A stretch of 56,101 nucleotides of DNA from an uncultured Clostridia bacterium (GTDB lineage: Bacteria > Bacillota > Clostridia > Christensenellales > UBA1242). Under the pieces are notes generated by a model that was given only the letters and a program-made list of their open reading frames with translations, had not been told where the DNA came from and ran no database searches. Location of the stretch: assembly GCA_937925475.1 (NCBI GenBank), contig CALEWH010000003.1:1-56101 (forward strand). Direction: 5' to 3'. The translations under genes were made by a program, and so were the position numbers. Below, in pieces: positions 7,792 to 16,953 of the stretch. The stretch's first letter is position 1. Each line of letters opens with the position of its first letter.

Positions 7792-8745
7792 ATTATCATT
7801 TTCATTATTTTTATCATTTTTGTCTTTATTGTTTTCAATATTTGATGCATCTAATTTATCAATACTTGCATCAACATTATTTACATTTTCTTGGTCTTTA
7901 AAGTCCCTTGGAAGTTTTATCTTCTTTTCGCTTTTGATTATGTCCACATTGTTTTCACTCTCTACTGGACTTTCGATAGCCAAGTCAGTGTTTTGGATAT
8001 TACTATCTTCTTGTATGATTCGTATCTTTTCGATGCTTGTATCAGTCTTTGTGTTTGGCACACCGCTAAACACTTCTTTGCAGTATTTATTGGTCATTTT
8101 ATCGCCGACCTTGCACAAGCACACAATGATATATGTAGGCACCATGATACAAAATGTAGCATAAAAATCTGCAATATAGTGTTGTTTTAAAAATACAGTC
8201 GCAAGCACTGTCATAACAGCACTAAACATAACTGCTATTTTTGCCCACCATTTCATATCTTTTTGATTGTATACGCACAAAAACGAACCTATCGCCATCA
8301 TACAATGACCTGATGGAAAACAACAGTTTGGATTGCCAGTTTGCCAAGTATTAACCATCATTCTATCTGATAGCGACTTAATTGGATATGTATCAATAGG
8401 TTTTATCATCTCAGTAGGATAAAAATAGTAAAACAATCCACTAATAAATGTCGTTATCCACACAGTGACAATTACATTGAATGTGCGCTTTTTGTTTACG
8501 CTTGCACAGTAAAAATAACTCACAATTCCGACCGGAAAAGTCAAATAGTAAAACCATATAAACCAACTCACTATCGGAATATACTTATCTAATGCTGTCC
8601 AAGGATGATTGACTCCTGGTGTATAGATAAGTTGGTTTCCACCCCACGCAAGCATTTGCAAAACTAAAAATACACAAAATGGCAAAATGGCAAAAGATAT
8701 TGACTTAAACCACTTTTTAAATTTGTTTTCTTTTGTTTTGTTCAT
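7786..8745 (-). CDS. PAP2-family membrane phosphatase with acidic/Asn-rich tail
   Basis: The 319-residue protein has five or six membrane segments in its first 215 residues. It carries the PAP2 signatures CFPSGHCMM (around 142-150) and LKQHYIADF (around 187-195), which provide the catalytic histidines for dephosphorylating lipid phosphates or transferring phosphate head groups. The last 100 residues are hydrophilic, rich in Asp, Glu, Lys and Asn, with no known domain; this tail is unusual for the family. It follows yqeY with a 7-bp gap. A second, shorter PAP2 gene is at 22509. Lipid phosphatase activity is a family-level inference; the substrate is unknown. Confidence 0.85.
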   Translation of the reverse strand: MNKTKENKFKKWFKSISFAILPFCVFLVLQMLAWGGNQLIYTPGVNHPWTALDKYIPIVSWFIWFYYLTFPVGIVSYFYCASVNKKRTFNVIVTVWITTFISGLFYYFYPTEMIKPIDTYPIKSLSDRMMVNTWQTGNPNCCFPSGHCMMAIGSFLCVYNQKDMKWWAKIAVMFSAVMTVLATVFLKQHYIADFYATFCIMVPTYIIVCLCKVGDKMTNKYCKEVFSGVPNTKTDTSIEKIRIIQEDSNIQNTDLAIESPVESENNVDIIKSEKKIKLPRDFKDQENVNNVDASIDKLDASNIENNKDKNDKNNENDNK

Positions 8746-8752
8746 AACTTAC

Positions 8753-9175
8753 CTATAATGTTTTTAATACTTCGCTTACTGTTTTCATCTCGCACTTGCC
8801 ATTGTAATTGGTCTTAAAGTGACGCATTACACTAGGAACTGTTTTGTCGTCAAGTGTCATTATTATTTTCTTTATTTCTTCGGCACTTAACATACTTGGA
8901 AGATATTTTTCAATCGCTTGTTTTTGAAGACCTATGTTGTTGTACTCTTCCATATTGCCTACTTTTTTGTAGTTTTCAGCTTCTTCGTCAAGTTCTTTTA
9001 TAGTCTTTTGTATGATTTTTATCATATCAACATCTGTTACTTCGGTGTTGTTGGCTCTTGCGTTTACTGTTGCTTGCATATGTTTGTTGATAAGCACACT
9101 GTAAATCGAACGCAAGTTTTGATTTCTACTTTTCAATGCTTCTATATTTGCTTTTTTGATTTCATCAATAATCAT
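8753..9175 (-). CDS. GatB/YqeY-domain protein
   Basis: The 140-residue protein is helical and matches the YqeY family: a K-x-R-N-x-L-R-S-I-Y-S stretch at the N-terminus, a long helix with EEAENYKKVGN, then EKYLPSMLSAEEI and a C-terminal segment with VPSVMRHFKT. The domain is the tRNA-binding tail domain of GatB; free-standing YqeY proteins are thought to act on tRNA, but their exact role is not settled. AAGGAATATAAA precedes the ATG. It lies between the ketopantoate-reductase-like gene (27 bp upstream) and PAP2 (7 bp downstream) in a likely four-gene operon starting with tmk. Confidence 0.85.
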   Translation of the reverse strand: MIIDEIKKANIEALKSRNQNLRSIYSVLINKHMQATVNARANNTEVTDVDMIKIIQKTIKELDEEAENYKKVGNMEEYNNIGLQKQAIEKYLPSMLSAEEIKKIIMTLDDKTVPSVMRHFKTNYNGKCEMKTVSEVLKTL

Positions 9176-9202
9176 TTTATATTCCTTCTTTAAACAAAAT
9201 TT

Positions 9203-10255
9203 TTACATATATTTCATAGGGTTTTTAAGTCTGTCATCATTAATGTTTTCCATTATAATGCTCTTTTCGTCTCTTGCTATCTCATCTAGGATTGTGGCAA
9301 GCTGAGTGCAATATGGCACAACTATGTTGTTGGCTTTTGCTATCTCTGTCACGCGTTTTATTAGACAGTCAAGTTCGGTCGGACGATTGTTTTCAAGATT
9401 TCTTAGTACAGATGACACTGTATTGTGGTTTTGGTTGATAAGACGGCGGAACATACTAGATCTATAAAGCACACCACTTATACTATCTTCGACAAATTTG
9501 TAATAGTCAAATCCAAAATTGAATCCGCTTACTCTATGTCTAAGCATTGCTTCTGCGACAATAATTTCTTCTTTGATAAGATTGATATAAAGTCTTTTGC
9601 CTTCTTTTGTTTTTAGTATGTGCGCAAGGTTGTATCCAGTAAGAGCGCCTAGGCTTGAAGTAAGTGATGTAAGTATAAACTTGCTCCATATAAAATCAAG
9701 CATATCTTCTTCAACTATGGTGTTTGTGACATTATCCATAAGTTTTTTGACAATAGGTACAAACATTTTGGCTTTTGGATTAAGTACACCGATGTGGTTA
9801 TCGCCAGCGTGATTTACTATAACAAGCTTTCTATCGACATATCTAAATGCATTCCAGTCAACAACAAGGCTTACATACTTGCTACTTGGAATGACTGAGA
9901 AAAACTCTTCAAGATTAAGTACATTTTGGATACCAACCACAATACCATCTTCTTTCAAGTATTGCATAGTATCACTCAACGCGTCTTTTATTTTAAAGGA
10001 TTTTGTCATTACAAAGATAATGTCTTTGGGGGATGTAAACTTATTGCTAAGTACATAAGGCACAAGCACATTTTTCTCACCAAACGCACCACATATCTCG
10101 ACATTGATCATATTGTCGATCACAAGGTCTTCGTTTAGTTTTGTGGTCATTTCAACATCATAGCCAGCGTCAGTCAAAAACAATGATATTATTCGACCCA
10201 CTGAGCCCGAACCTACTACTCCTATTTTTAGTTTTCTTTCTGTTGTTTCAGCCAT
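9203..10255 (-). CDS. Ketopantoate reductase-like oxidoreductase (PanE/ApbA family)
   Basis: The N-terminus KIGVVGSGSVGRIIS (about residues 9-23) is the NADP-binding Rossmann motif of PanE/ApbA. The C-terminal half has the helical domain with NHNTVSSVLRNLENNRPTELDCL, whose S-S-x-x-x-D/N-x-x-x-x-R-x-T-E-x-x-x-L pattern is typical of the family's substrate-binding helix. At 350 residues it is about 40 longer than usual PanE. Ketopantoate reductase makes pantoate for coenzyme A; no other pantothenate gene is nearby, so a different 2-keto acid substrate is possible. Its ATG overlaps the tmk stop by one base (TAATG), pointing to translational coupling. Confidence 0.8.
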   Translation of the reverse strand: MAETTERKLKIGVVGSGSVGRIISLFLTDAGYDVEMTTKLNEDLVIDNMINVEICGAFGEKNVLVPYVLSNKFTSPKDIIFVMTKSFKIKDALSDTMQYLKEDGIVVGIQNVLNLEEFFSVIPSSKYVSLVVDWNAFRYVDRKLVIVNHAGDNHIGVLNPKAKMFVPIVKKLMDNVTNTIVEEDMLDFIWSKFILTSLTSSLGALTGYNLAHILKTKEGKRLYINLIKEEIIVAEAMLRHRVSGFNFGFDYYKFVEDSISGVLYRSSMFRRLINQNHNTVSSVLRNLENNRPTELDCLIKRVTEIAKANNIVVPYCTQLATILDEIARDEKSIIMENINDDRLKNPMKYM

Positions 10256-10929
10256 TACAATCTTTCCTTTACATATTGATATATTTGCTCGTGAATATCT
10301 TCTATGCTACGAACTTTGCCGTCTTTAACACAGTTTACGAGCAAGTATCCGTCACGACTAGCAACTTCCAAGCACGCCCTAATGCTAGCCCTTTGATATA
10401 CAAGGTCTTTTTCTACATCGTCTGCTTCTTCGGCACGATTTTTTTGCAAAATCTCACGATATTCGAGTGGCATAAACAACATTATCTTAATGTCAGGTTT
10501 TGGAAGTCCCAACAAGTCATATTCGAGTTTTTCTATAAACTCATATTGTTTTTCTCTCAAAACATCGTCATCAATTTTGCTACATTGATGTACTTTATTG
10601 CTATCAACATATCTATCAAGTATAACACTTGTGCCCGAATCAAGTTTTGATGTGACCTTGTCTATATTGTAGAGTCTATCAGCAGCAAAGTACAGCGACG
10701 CAACTTTTCCGTTCATTTTGCCAGCGCCTTCGTCGAAATACGATTTTCCATATGCTGGTTTGCCAAGCATAGGACCTGCGATAATGCGACCAGTCGGAGT
10801 GTCGTACATAGGAAATTGCATCCGAAGTGTAGAAAAACCTTCACTATTTAGCCTTGTAAAAAGCAATTTGGTTTGGGTCTCTTTTCCGCTACAATCAGTA
10901 CCTTCAACAACTATCAACTTTCCTCGCAT
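10255..10929 (-). CDS. tmk: Thymidylate kinase-like nucleoside monophosphate kinase
   Basis: The 224-residue protein has the P-loop EGTDCSGKETQ (residues 9-19), the D-R-Y motif in VILDRYVDSNK, and a Tmk-like LPKPDIKIMLFMP substrate segment. It would phosphorylate dTMP to dTDP in the cytosol for DNA synthesis. The insert with GKSYFDEGAGKMNG between the P-loop and the DR motif is longer than in short bacterial Tmk. It heads a run with a ketopantoate-reductase-like gene, yqeY and PAP2. Together with tdk (21920) and dCMP deaminase (53553) it covers much of dTTP synthesis in this window. Confidence 0.85.
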   Translation of the reverse strand: MRGKLIVVEGTDCSGKETQTKLLFTRLNSEGFSTLRMQFPMYDTPTGRIIAGPMLGKPAYGKSYFDEGAGKMNGKVASLYFAADRLYNIDKVTSKLDSGTSVILDRYVDSNKVHQCSKIDDDVLREKQYEFIEKLEYDLLGLPKPDIKIMLFMPLEYREILQKNRAEEADDVEKDLVYQRASIRACLEVASRDGYLLVNCVKDGKVRSIEDIHEQIYQYVKERL

Positions 10930-11005
10930 CTTAGCCTCCCATATCTATATTATTATATAACAAACTCGTTCTTTTTTACAAATTATTGTATACGACTTTT
11001 AAAAA

Positions 11006-11029
11006 AATATAGAGCATATGCTCTATATT
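11006..11029 (-). terminator. Intrinsic terminator of pepF
   Basis: A 24-bp perfect palindrome is followed on the minus strand by T7 (11001-11007). The pepF stop codon (11023-11025) lies inside the stem. Confidence 0.85.
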
Positions 11030-12786
11030 AGTTTTTCCATTTCCTTTAACGCCCAATTAAGTTCGCCAAAGATAGTATCATATGGAGTGTCTGTAAGCAA
11101 ATCAACTCCTGTGCGTTTTAGTATCTCATTTGGATAGTCGCTATCGCCACTCTTCAAAAACTGCATATATTTGTCAGTTTTGCCCGCCAAAACATCATTG
11201 GCAATCGAGCAAGCACTAGTGATGCCTGTCGCATACTTAAACACATAATATGCTCTATAAAAATGACTTATTCGATACCATTTATAACCGTTTTCTTTAA
11301 TGCAAGTGACCTTATTTCCGGCGTATTTTTTATATAACTCATACCACTTGTCATTTAGCATATCTTTTGTTACGCTTTCGCCTTTGGAGATTTTTGTATG
11401 CAACCAGTATTCCCATTCGCTATACATAGTTTGATTGTACAAAGTACCAACGATAGTATTTACAAATCTATCAAGCACAAACATCTTCTCGCTTGATTTT
11501 GTACAAGTACTATACAAATATTTCATAAGCAAAACTTCATTGACTGTACTTGCTATCTCAGCTGTAAAAATGTCGTTGTCGCTAGTAGGATATGGTTGGT
11601 TTTCCATACTGTATTGGTGGTGCATAGCGTGGCCAAGTTCGTGAGCAAGTGTAAACATACAGTCTATTGTGCCCACATTATTAAGCATAATATATGAATG
11701 AACTCCATACACGCCCAAATTGTATCCACCTGTATCCTTGTTTGGAGTAGGATAAACATCTATCCAGTTGTTATCCATAGCATTTTTTATGCGTCTGACA
11801 TAATCTTCACCCATTGGCGCTAATGCTTTCAAAACAGTTTCTTTCATTGTTTCGTAGTCAAGTTTGCGTGTCCACTTGCCCATTGGCGCATTTAGGTCAT
11901 AGGTGTATAGTTTGTCATATCCCAAAACTTTTTTCTTTATCGCATTGTATTTGTGCAAGTATTTTAGGTTTTTATTAACATTGGCGATAAGATTTGTGAA
12001 TATTTCGCGTGGCAAATTGTCGCCATATAGCGCTTGTGACAATGTGTCACCATAATGGAAAATATCACTGTATGTTTCGTCCGCCTTGACGCTACTTGTA
12101 AGGGTCGCACAAATTGTATCACCTAGTGAGTTGTATCCGGCATACAATTTTTCAAACGCTTGTTTTCGGATTTCACGATTTGGATTTTGCAAATATCCTA
12201 TAAAATTGGCAGTGTTTAGTGGCAAGGTCTTTCCGCCTGCTTTTATGTCGTCAAACTTTACATCAACCACATCTATATTGTCAAATATCTTACTAAATCC
12301 GCTTGCAAAACTACTGACTTTGGACATAATAAGTTCTTCGCTCTCACTTAGAGTGTGTGCCCTGTGACGCTTGGTCTCCATCAAATCAAGTTTGTGCGAA
12401 GAAAAATCTTTGTCGGCCATGAGTTTGTCGAGATACTTGTCGGACAATGTGGCAAGTTCGCTATCCACCCACGCAAAAGTTTTGCTGACCTTTTCTTCCA
12501 AATATTCGACTTCATTAAACAACGCAACACTTGTGCTCTTGCTCATATCTTCGCTTCTAAGCAAATATGCATAACCCGCAATTTTTTCAAGCATCATTCC
12601 CATAGTGTCTTGATACTCGAAAAAGTCCAAAAGCACTTTGCGACTGTCCAACTTGCCTTTGTATTTTGGCGCATCTTTCAACATTTCTTCGACCTTATTC
12701 ATATCGGCTTTTAGGTCGGCGCCAGTCTTGTATATGTGGGTCAAATCCCATTTGTATTTGCTATCAATAGAACTGCGTTTTTTCAT
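11023..12786 (-). CDS. pepF: Oligoendopeptidase F (M3 family zinc peptidase)
   Basis: The 587-residue cytosolic metallopeptidase has the zinc motif HELGH (in LAHELGHAMHHQYS, about residues 381-394) and, about 25 residues later, the third ligand region in FTAEIASTVNEVLL. Length and sequence match PepF, which cleaves short oligopeptides. The N-terminus SKYKWDLTHIYKT is the usual beginning of the family. The gene follows the zinc-ribbon membrane protein by 13 bp and is probably last in a run that begins with the acyltransferase at 14769. An intrinsic terminator overlaps the stop codon. Confidence 0.95.
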   Translation of the reverse strand: MKKRSSIDSKYKWDLTHIYKTGADLKADMNKVEEMLKDAPKYKGKLDSRKVLLDFFEYQDTMGMMLEKIAGYAYLLRSEDMSKSTSVALFNEVEYLEEKVSKTFAWVDSELATLSDKYLDKLMADKDFSSHKLDLMETKRHRAHTLSESEELIMSKVSSFASGFSKIFDNIDVVDVKFDDIKAGGKTLPLNTANFIGYLQNPNREIRKQAFEKLYAGYNSLGDTICATLTSSVKADETYSDIFHYGDTLSQALYGDNLPREIFTNLIANVNKNLKYLHKYNAIKKKVLGYDKLYTYDLNAPMGKWTRKLDYETMKETVLKALAPMGEDYVRRIKNAMDNNWIDVYPTPNKDTGGYNLGVYGVHSYIMLNNVGTIDCMFTLAHELGHAMHHQYSMENQPYPTSDNDIFTAEIASTVNEVLLMKYLYSTCTKSSEKMFVLDRFVNTIVGTLYNQTMYSEWEYWLHTKISKGESVTKDMLNDKWYELYKKYAGNKVTCIKENGYKWYRISHFYRAYYVFKYATGITSACSIANDVLAGKTDKYMQFLKSGDSDYPNEILKRTGVDLLTDTPYDTIFGELNWALKEMEKLI

Positions 12787-12799
12787 ACTTTTTATACTC

Positions 12800-13498
12800 C
12801 TAAATGTGCAATTTTTTACGACTTTCGTTTTTGATTATGCGATAGCCCAACAAAAGTGTGCCAAGTATCGCCATAATAGTGTAAAGCATATTGATTTGAT
12901 TTAAAATTTTGAAGTCGTCATATTTTCCCGCAACAAGCACGATTGACATAACCAGTGACAAAATATATATCGCCAAAAAACTAAGCAAAAACTGACTGCG
13001 ATGTTGTTTTCCGATAAGCGAAATCATAATCAAAACAGTAGTAGTCACAATCGCGACAGACGGCAAAACATAATCGATAAGCCATTTGCCACCGCCCGAA
13101 AGATTGTTGGACGAAACCAAAATAGCGATAATATTGAGCACTTGGAAAAGTATTTTTTCAAAAACACTGCGCTTGCTCAAAATGGTGTGGCTTACAAGCA
13201 CCCACACATAAAGCACGCTAAGTGCAACAAGCACGCTCCACGCACTGCCTTTTACTAAAACATTTATAAACACGCAAGTGCCAACGCACATAATACTCAA
13301 AAACAAAAACAATCTTGCAAGAAAATATGATTTTTTCTCATATGTTTCGTTTTTCTCACGATGTTTGTAATACGGAACACTCTCGACTTCGGCTTTTTTG
13401 TCCGAATTGACAGGAGTGACCGATTCGAGTTCGTTGTAACAAAGCGGGCAGTACTTGCCTGTTTCGACATCTACTTTACATATTGGACAATGTTTCAT
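12800..13498 (-). CDS. Zinc-ribbon membrane protein (DUF6320-like)
   Basis: The 232-residue protein starts with a four-cysteine zinc ribbon (CPIC at 4-7 and CPLC at 17-20), followed by a charged linker and six hydrophobic segments from residue about 55 to 220. The N-terminal CPICKxDVETxKxYCPLC arrangement and the pairing with a condensation-like acyltransferase match a DUF6320-type architecture I have seen in Clostridia; the family name is from memory and should be checked. Its ATG overlaps the end of the acyltransferase gene (ATGA overlap), so the two are translationally coupled and likely act together. Function is not known. Confidence 0.7.
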   Translation of the reverse strand: MKHCPICKVDVETGKYCPLCYNELESVTPVNSDKKAEVESVPYYKHREKNETYEKKSYFLARLFLFLSIMCVGTCVFINVLVKGSAWSVLVALSVLYVWVLVSHTILSKRSVFEKILFQVLNIIAILVSSNNLSGGGKWLIDYVLPSVAIVTTTVLIMISLIGKQHRSQFLLSFLAIYILSLVMSIVLVAGKYDDFKILNQINMLYTIMAILGTLLLGYRIIKNESRKKLHI

Positions 13499-14769
13499 AG
13501 TTTCTCCTCCCAGTAGTTGCTAAATAGTGTAACATCTACACCATTTGATGTAAGCATTCTGAAAAACTCGCGTTCGATTTTGTTTTCGACAAACGCACGA
13601 GAGAATGTAATATACAAGTTGTTGTTGTAACCTACGACCGCACAATGTGTTTTGCACGAAAAACTTGTGCCAAGATTAAACACAATATCCTTGACATATT
13701 TGCTCATACTTTCAGGCAGATTGACATATCCCAAATTGCTCATATTGGCTGTATGCAAATTGTCGCCAACATGTTTGTATGCAATTCGCATCGCAACATC
13801 TTTTACAAACAATGGCATTATCTTTAATATAAAGTTTTTCTCAACTTTAACATTGCTATATATTATTGCATCAAGTTTGTCTTTTTGTATTCCTTCGTGG
13901 AGTTGGGTCTTGCAAGTATCTACACACTCTTCAAATGTAATCTCGTTTTCCCAGTTGTGTGTAAGGCGGGCAAAAAGAGCAAAGTTTCGCATTGTTTCGC
14001 TTGGATAAACCTTGCGCATATTGACCGGCACCAATATGGATATGTTTTTATTTTTGACCTTTCTATTTTTGATGCACTCTTTATAAATGCAATACATATA
14101 TAGTGCACTTATATACTCACTTATTGTCGCATTGTATTTTTTGCAAAGAGTTTTCAAATTGTCGACACTGACCTTGCCAGTGATTATTCCACAGCCGTCA
14201 CTATCAAATGGTGTTCCGTCAGTCTTAAAAGCATTGACTTCTTTTTTGTTTTTGGTCTTTGGCTTGTGAAATTCGCGCAAAAATGTGTCTTCAACTTCAC
14301 CTTCGGTATGCGGTGAGTTTTCGCTAATAACTAGCCCTTCGGTCTTTATGTCAAATCCTTTAAGTTTGAGATACTCAGCAAGTAGAGCTTTGAAAAAGTT
14401 TAGACCGCCTGTGCCGTCACAAAGGCAGTGGAAAAAGCAAACTGTTATTTTGTCTTCGCGATACATCACCCTAAACAAATACTCGTTTGAATGGGTGTCG
14501 CCGATATAGCGCATAAAATATGCGTCTTCGGGCTCGACCTTAAACGGGCGATTGTTTTCTTCGAGATAATACCAAAAAACACCCCTTTTCAGACGCACCT
14601 TAAACATAGGAAATCTTTCAAACAGTGTATTTACTGCTTCGTTTAGGATCTCTGGATTAACTTTTTCAGTAAGACGAGCAGAAAGTGCAAACATTCCACC
14701 GCGCCTGCTACTACTAACTGGCGGATATATCTTTGCTGCATTGTCAAGTGGATACCAAGTTCGTTTCAT
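13495..14769 (-). CDS. Condensation-like / alcohol acetyltransferase-type acyltransferase
   Basis: The 424-residue protein has the HxxxDG acyltransferase signature in FFHCLCDGTGG (about residue 115-125), and the opening RTWYPLDNAAKIYPP seen in AATase-like proteins of Clostridia. Such enzymes transfer acyl groups to alcohols, amines or sugars by a CoA- or carrier-dependent reaction. The ATG at 14769 is preferred over 14793 because AGAGGA precedes it. It is coupled to the zinc-ribbon membrane protein downstream. A second CoA-acyltransferase-fold protein (E2-like, 15847) lies nearby. The acyl acceptor cannot be inferred; a cell-envelope or lipid substrate would fit the membrane partner. Confidence 0.75.
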   Translation of the reverse strand: MKRTWYPLDNAAKIYPPVSSSRRGGMFALSARLTEKVNPEILNEAVNTLFERFPMFKVRLKRGVFWYYLEENNRPFKVEPEDAYFMRYIGDTHSNEYLFRVMYREDKITVCFFHCLCDGTGGLNFFKALLAEYLKLKGFDIKTEGLVISENSPHTEGEVEDTFLREFHKPKTKNKKEVNAFKTDGTPFDSDGCGIITGKVSVDNLKTLCKKYNATISEYISALYMYCIYKECIKNRKVKNKNISILVPVNMRKVYPSETMRNFALFARLTHNWENEITFEECVDTCKTQLHEGIQKDKLDAIIYSNVKVEKNFILKIMPLFVKDVAMRIAYKHVGDNLHTANMSNLGYVNLPESMSKYVKDIVFNLGTSFSCKTHCAVVGYNNNLYITFSRAFVENKIEREFFRMLTSNGVDVTLFSNYWEEKL

Positions 14770-14918
14770 AATTCCTCTTTTTATTATGGACAAAAAAATG
14801 TCTTTTTTTCTTACTTTAATTCAAATCACACTTTTTGTAAATCTAAATAGTCCACATCATAGCCTACAATTTTAAAAAGTGCAGTAGAGTAAATAAAGCC
14901 ACTCTACTGAGAGTAGAA

Positions 14919-15794
14919 TCATACTCCCGTGCCATCAAAATGTGGGATTTGGTCAGTGCCTGTGCTTTCAAGTGATTGCATAAATCCGTCCTTAAAACCA
15001 AGACTAATAAAGTGAGTAATTACTCTTTTGTATTCGAGTGGACGAAGTTTGCGATTTATGTCAGGATAGTTTTTCGCATCAAAAAGCGGTGTGTATTGTC
15101 CCATTATTGACACAATAGTGTTCACTCCAAGATTGTCTTTTATCCAGTCCAAAACCTTGCACGAGTCATCAGTGTGATTTGGCAAAACCAAGTGTCGGAC
15201 AATTACGCCCTTTTTCATTATCCCATCTGTCTGCTCATCAACTGGTTGGTTTTTGCGCATTTGAAGGATTGCTGATGTGGCGACTTCAAAATAGTCACCT
15301 GCATCGGAGTACAATTTTGCTAGACTATCATCAGTGTATTTTAGATCTGTAAGATATATATCAACATAGTCTTTTAGTCGGATTATACTATCCACACTAT
15401 CATATCCATTTGTGTTGTAGACAATGGGGATATGTGGTCTATATATGTCCAGCGCTTCTATAATTTGATCGACATAAATAGACGGGCTAACAAGATTTAT
15501 GTTGTTTGCGCCTTGTTGTTCGAGTTCGTAAAAAATTTCGCTTAGGCGTTTTGCGTCAATATGCTTGCCCCAGTTTCCGTGGCTTATGCCATAGTTTTGG
15601 CAAAAAACACATCGCAAATTGCAACCACTAAAAAAGATTGTGCCACTTCCATTTGCGCCACTTATTATAGGCTCTTCGCCATAGTGCAAACTCGCTCGCG
15701 CAACCACTATGTCGTTATTGATTTTACAATATCCCTTGCCACTCTCACGCAATTTTCCACATTGGCGGGGACAGTTTTTGCATATTTTTGACAT
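14919..15794 (-). CDS. Radical SAM protein, PflA/PflX-like
   Basis: The 291-residue protein has the radical SAM cluster motif CNLRCVFCQN (C-x3-C-x2-C, about residues 57-66), preceded by FFSG. It also has an N-terminal cysteine set (CKNCPRQCGKLRESGKGYC, about 4-22) typical of the PflX-type putative pyruvate formate-lyase activating proteins. These use SAM and a 4Fe-4S cluster to make a radical; the target of this subgroup is not established, and no glycyl radical enzyme is in the window. The only in-frame ATG near the beginning is at 15794; an upstream GTG at 15818 lies within a hairpin. It follows the E2-like gene. Confidence 0.85.
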   Translation of the reverse strand: MSKICKNCPRQCGKLRESGKGYCKINNDIVVARASLHYGEEPIISGANGSGTIFFSGCNLRCVFCQNYGISHGNWGKHIDAKRLSEIFYELEQQGANNINLVSPSIYVDQIIEALDIYRPHIPIVYNTNGYDSVDSIIRLKDYVDIYLTDLKYTDDSLAKLYSDAGDYFEVATSAILQMRKNQPVDEQTDGIMKKGVIVRHLVLPNHTDDSCKVLDWIKDNLGVNTIVSIMGQYTPLFDAKNYPDINRKLRPLEYKRVITHFISLGFKDGFMQSLESTGTDQIPHFDGTGV

Positions 15795-15806
15795 ACCTAT
15801 ATACAC

Positions 15807-15836
15807 AAATATTCTCACTTTTTTGTGAGAATATTT
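15807..15836. other. Strong inverted repeat upstream of the radical SAM gene
   Basis: A 12-bp perfect stem (15807-15818 with 15825-15836) has a T6 loop. Its 3' flank is T-rich only on the plus strand, where no gene needs a terminator, so it may instead be an mRNA-stabilising or regulatory hairpin in the minus-strand leader of the radical SAM gene. Confidence 0.55.
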
Positions 15837-15846
15837 TTACTTTTTA

Positions 15847-16830
15847 TTAATCTTCTTTTGTTTGCTTTTTCGACTTTTTTGTCTTTTTCTCTTTTTTAGA
15901 CTTTTTGTTTGACTCAGTTTCGTTTTGCTTTTTAAGTTTTGCTTCTTTTTTAAGGCGTTTTTTACGCTCTTTTGGACTTTCGATAGGCTCAATGTCTAGT
16001 CTTTCTTCCATTTTTGTAGGGTCGTCAAGTAGGCTTTTCCATAGACGCATTGATTTTAACATATAAAATCCGTCGGCATAACGCTCGTCTGTTGTGATGC
16101 CTAGTGTCATAACCTTGCCCACTTCAAGTTTTTCATCAGCATTTACGCAAGGCTCCAATTTTTCCTTGCCCATACTTACAAACATACCTGTTGTGCCAAA
16201 GTTGTAAAGGTGGTGGAAAATCCAGTCGCCCTTAATAGATTTTAGGTTGGTGAAATAAAAACTTGTATGAAATGGGCTGATGCCAATAAGTTTGTTTCCA
16301 AGAAGTCCATATCTATCAAGCAGTCTAATTAGTCCCACGCCAGTGCCCAACAAAAACGAAGGGATTGATGTGATTTTGCCCGCAGTCTTTGTCGAACCAT
16401 TTTCGCGGTCAGCGTCCGCCGATGCTTTTATCGCGCTGTCAAGTTTTTCTTTTACATCATAGATGTTTTCTTGACCTGTAAAACGAATCTTTGTAGTAAG
16501 TTCGGGCGCATCATCGGACAAACTTACTTTGGTCGAGATGGACATATATAGGCCGTTGCGTTGATAAATACGGCCATTTACAACAAAGCGATTAAGCCTT
16601 TGTCTTAGCGCATAAGTCCTGACCATACTTGCCACAACTACATGCATATAACTAAATCGCACGCCTTCTTTGTCGCTTTTTTCTCTTATCCATTTGTCAA
16701 TATTTTCTACCCTTATAGGCATAGTATTATAGTTCATAGCGTCATTTCTTGTACGCATAAGTTGGGGAATCATTTGGTCAATAGGGTCAAGACCTTTGAC
16801 TAAATATCCGTCTTTTCTAAATCCAAACAT
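15847..16830 (-). CDS. 2-oxoacid dehydrogenase E2-type / CAT-fold acyltransferase homologue
   Basis: The 327-residue protein resembles the catalytic domain of dihydrolipoyl acyltransferases: an N-terminal stretch ending in FSYMHVVVASMVRTYA, a middle FTNLKSIKGDWIFHHLYNFGTTGMFVSMG segment and TLGITTDERYADGFY near the end, at the place where E2 proteins have DHRxxDG. Here the usual catalytic His is replaced by E-R in the DERYADG stretch, so activity as an acyltransferase is doubtful. There is no lipoyl or binding domain. The last 45 residues are almost entirely Lys, Glu, Ser and Thr. The gene precedes the radical SAM gene on the same strand. A homologue without E2 function is more likely than a dehydrogenase subunit. 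Confidence 0.65.
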   Translation of the reverse strand: MFGFRKDGYLVKGLDPIDQMIPQLMRTRNDAMNYNTMPIRVENIDKWIREKSDKEGVRFSYMHVVVASMVRTYALRQRLNRFVVNGRIYQRNGLYMSISTKVSLSDDAPELTTKIRFTGQENIYDVKEKLDSAIKASADADRENGSTKTAGKITSIPSFLLGTGVGLIRLLDRYGLLGNKLIGISPFHTSFYFTNLKSIKGDWIFHHLYNFGTTGMFVSMGKEKLEPCVNADEKLEVGKVMTLGITTDERYADGFYMLKSMRLWKSLLDDPTKMEERLDIEPIESPKERKKRLKKEAKLKKQNETESNKKSKKEKKTKKSKKQTKED

Positions 16831-16922
16831 TGTTTACTTCCTTTATCTTTACTCTAAATTTTATTATACAACAATCTTTTTCAAATCAAAAATGAAAATT
16901 GTACATAATTGAAAAAGAACAA

Positions 16923-16948
16923 AAAAACACCACACAAATGGTGTTTTT
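16923..16948 (-). terminator. Intrinsic terminator
   Basis: A 10-bp stem (16923-16932 with 16939-16948) with 6-nt loop and an A-run on the plus strand ends the two-gene membrane-protein unit on the minus strand. Confidence 0.8.
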
Positions 16949-16953
16949 GACCG

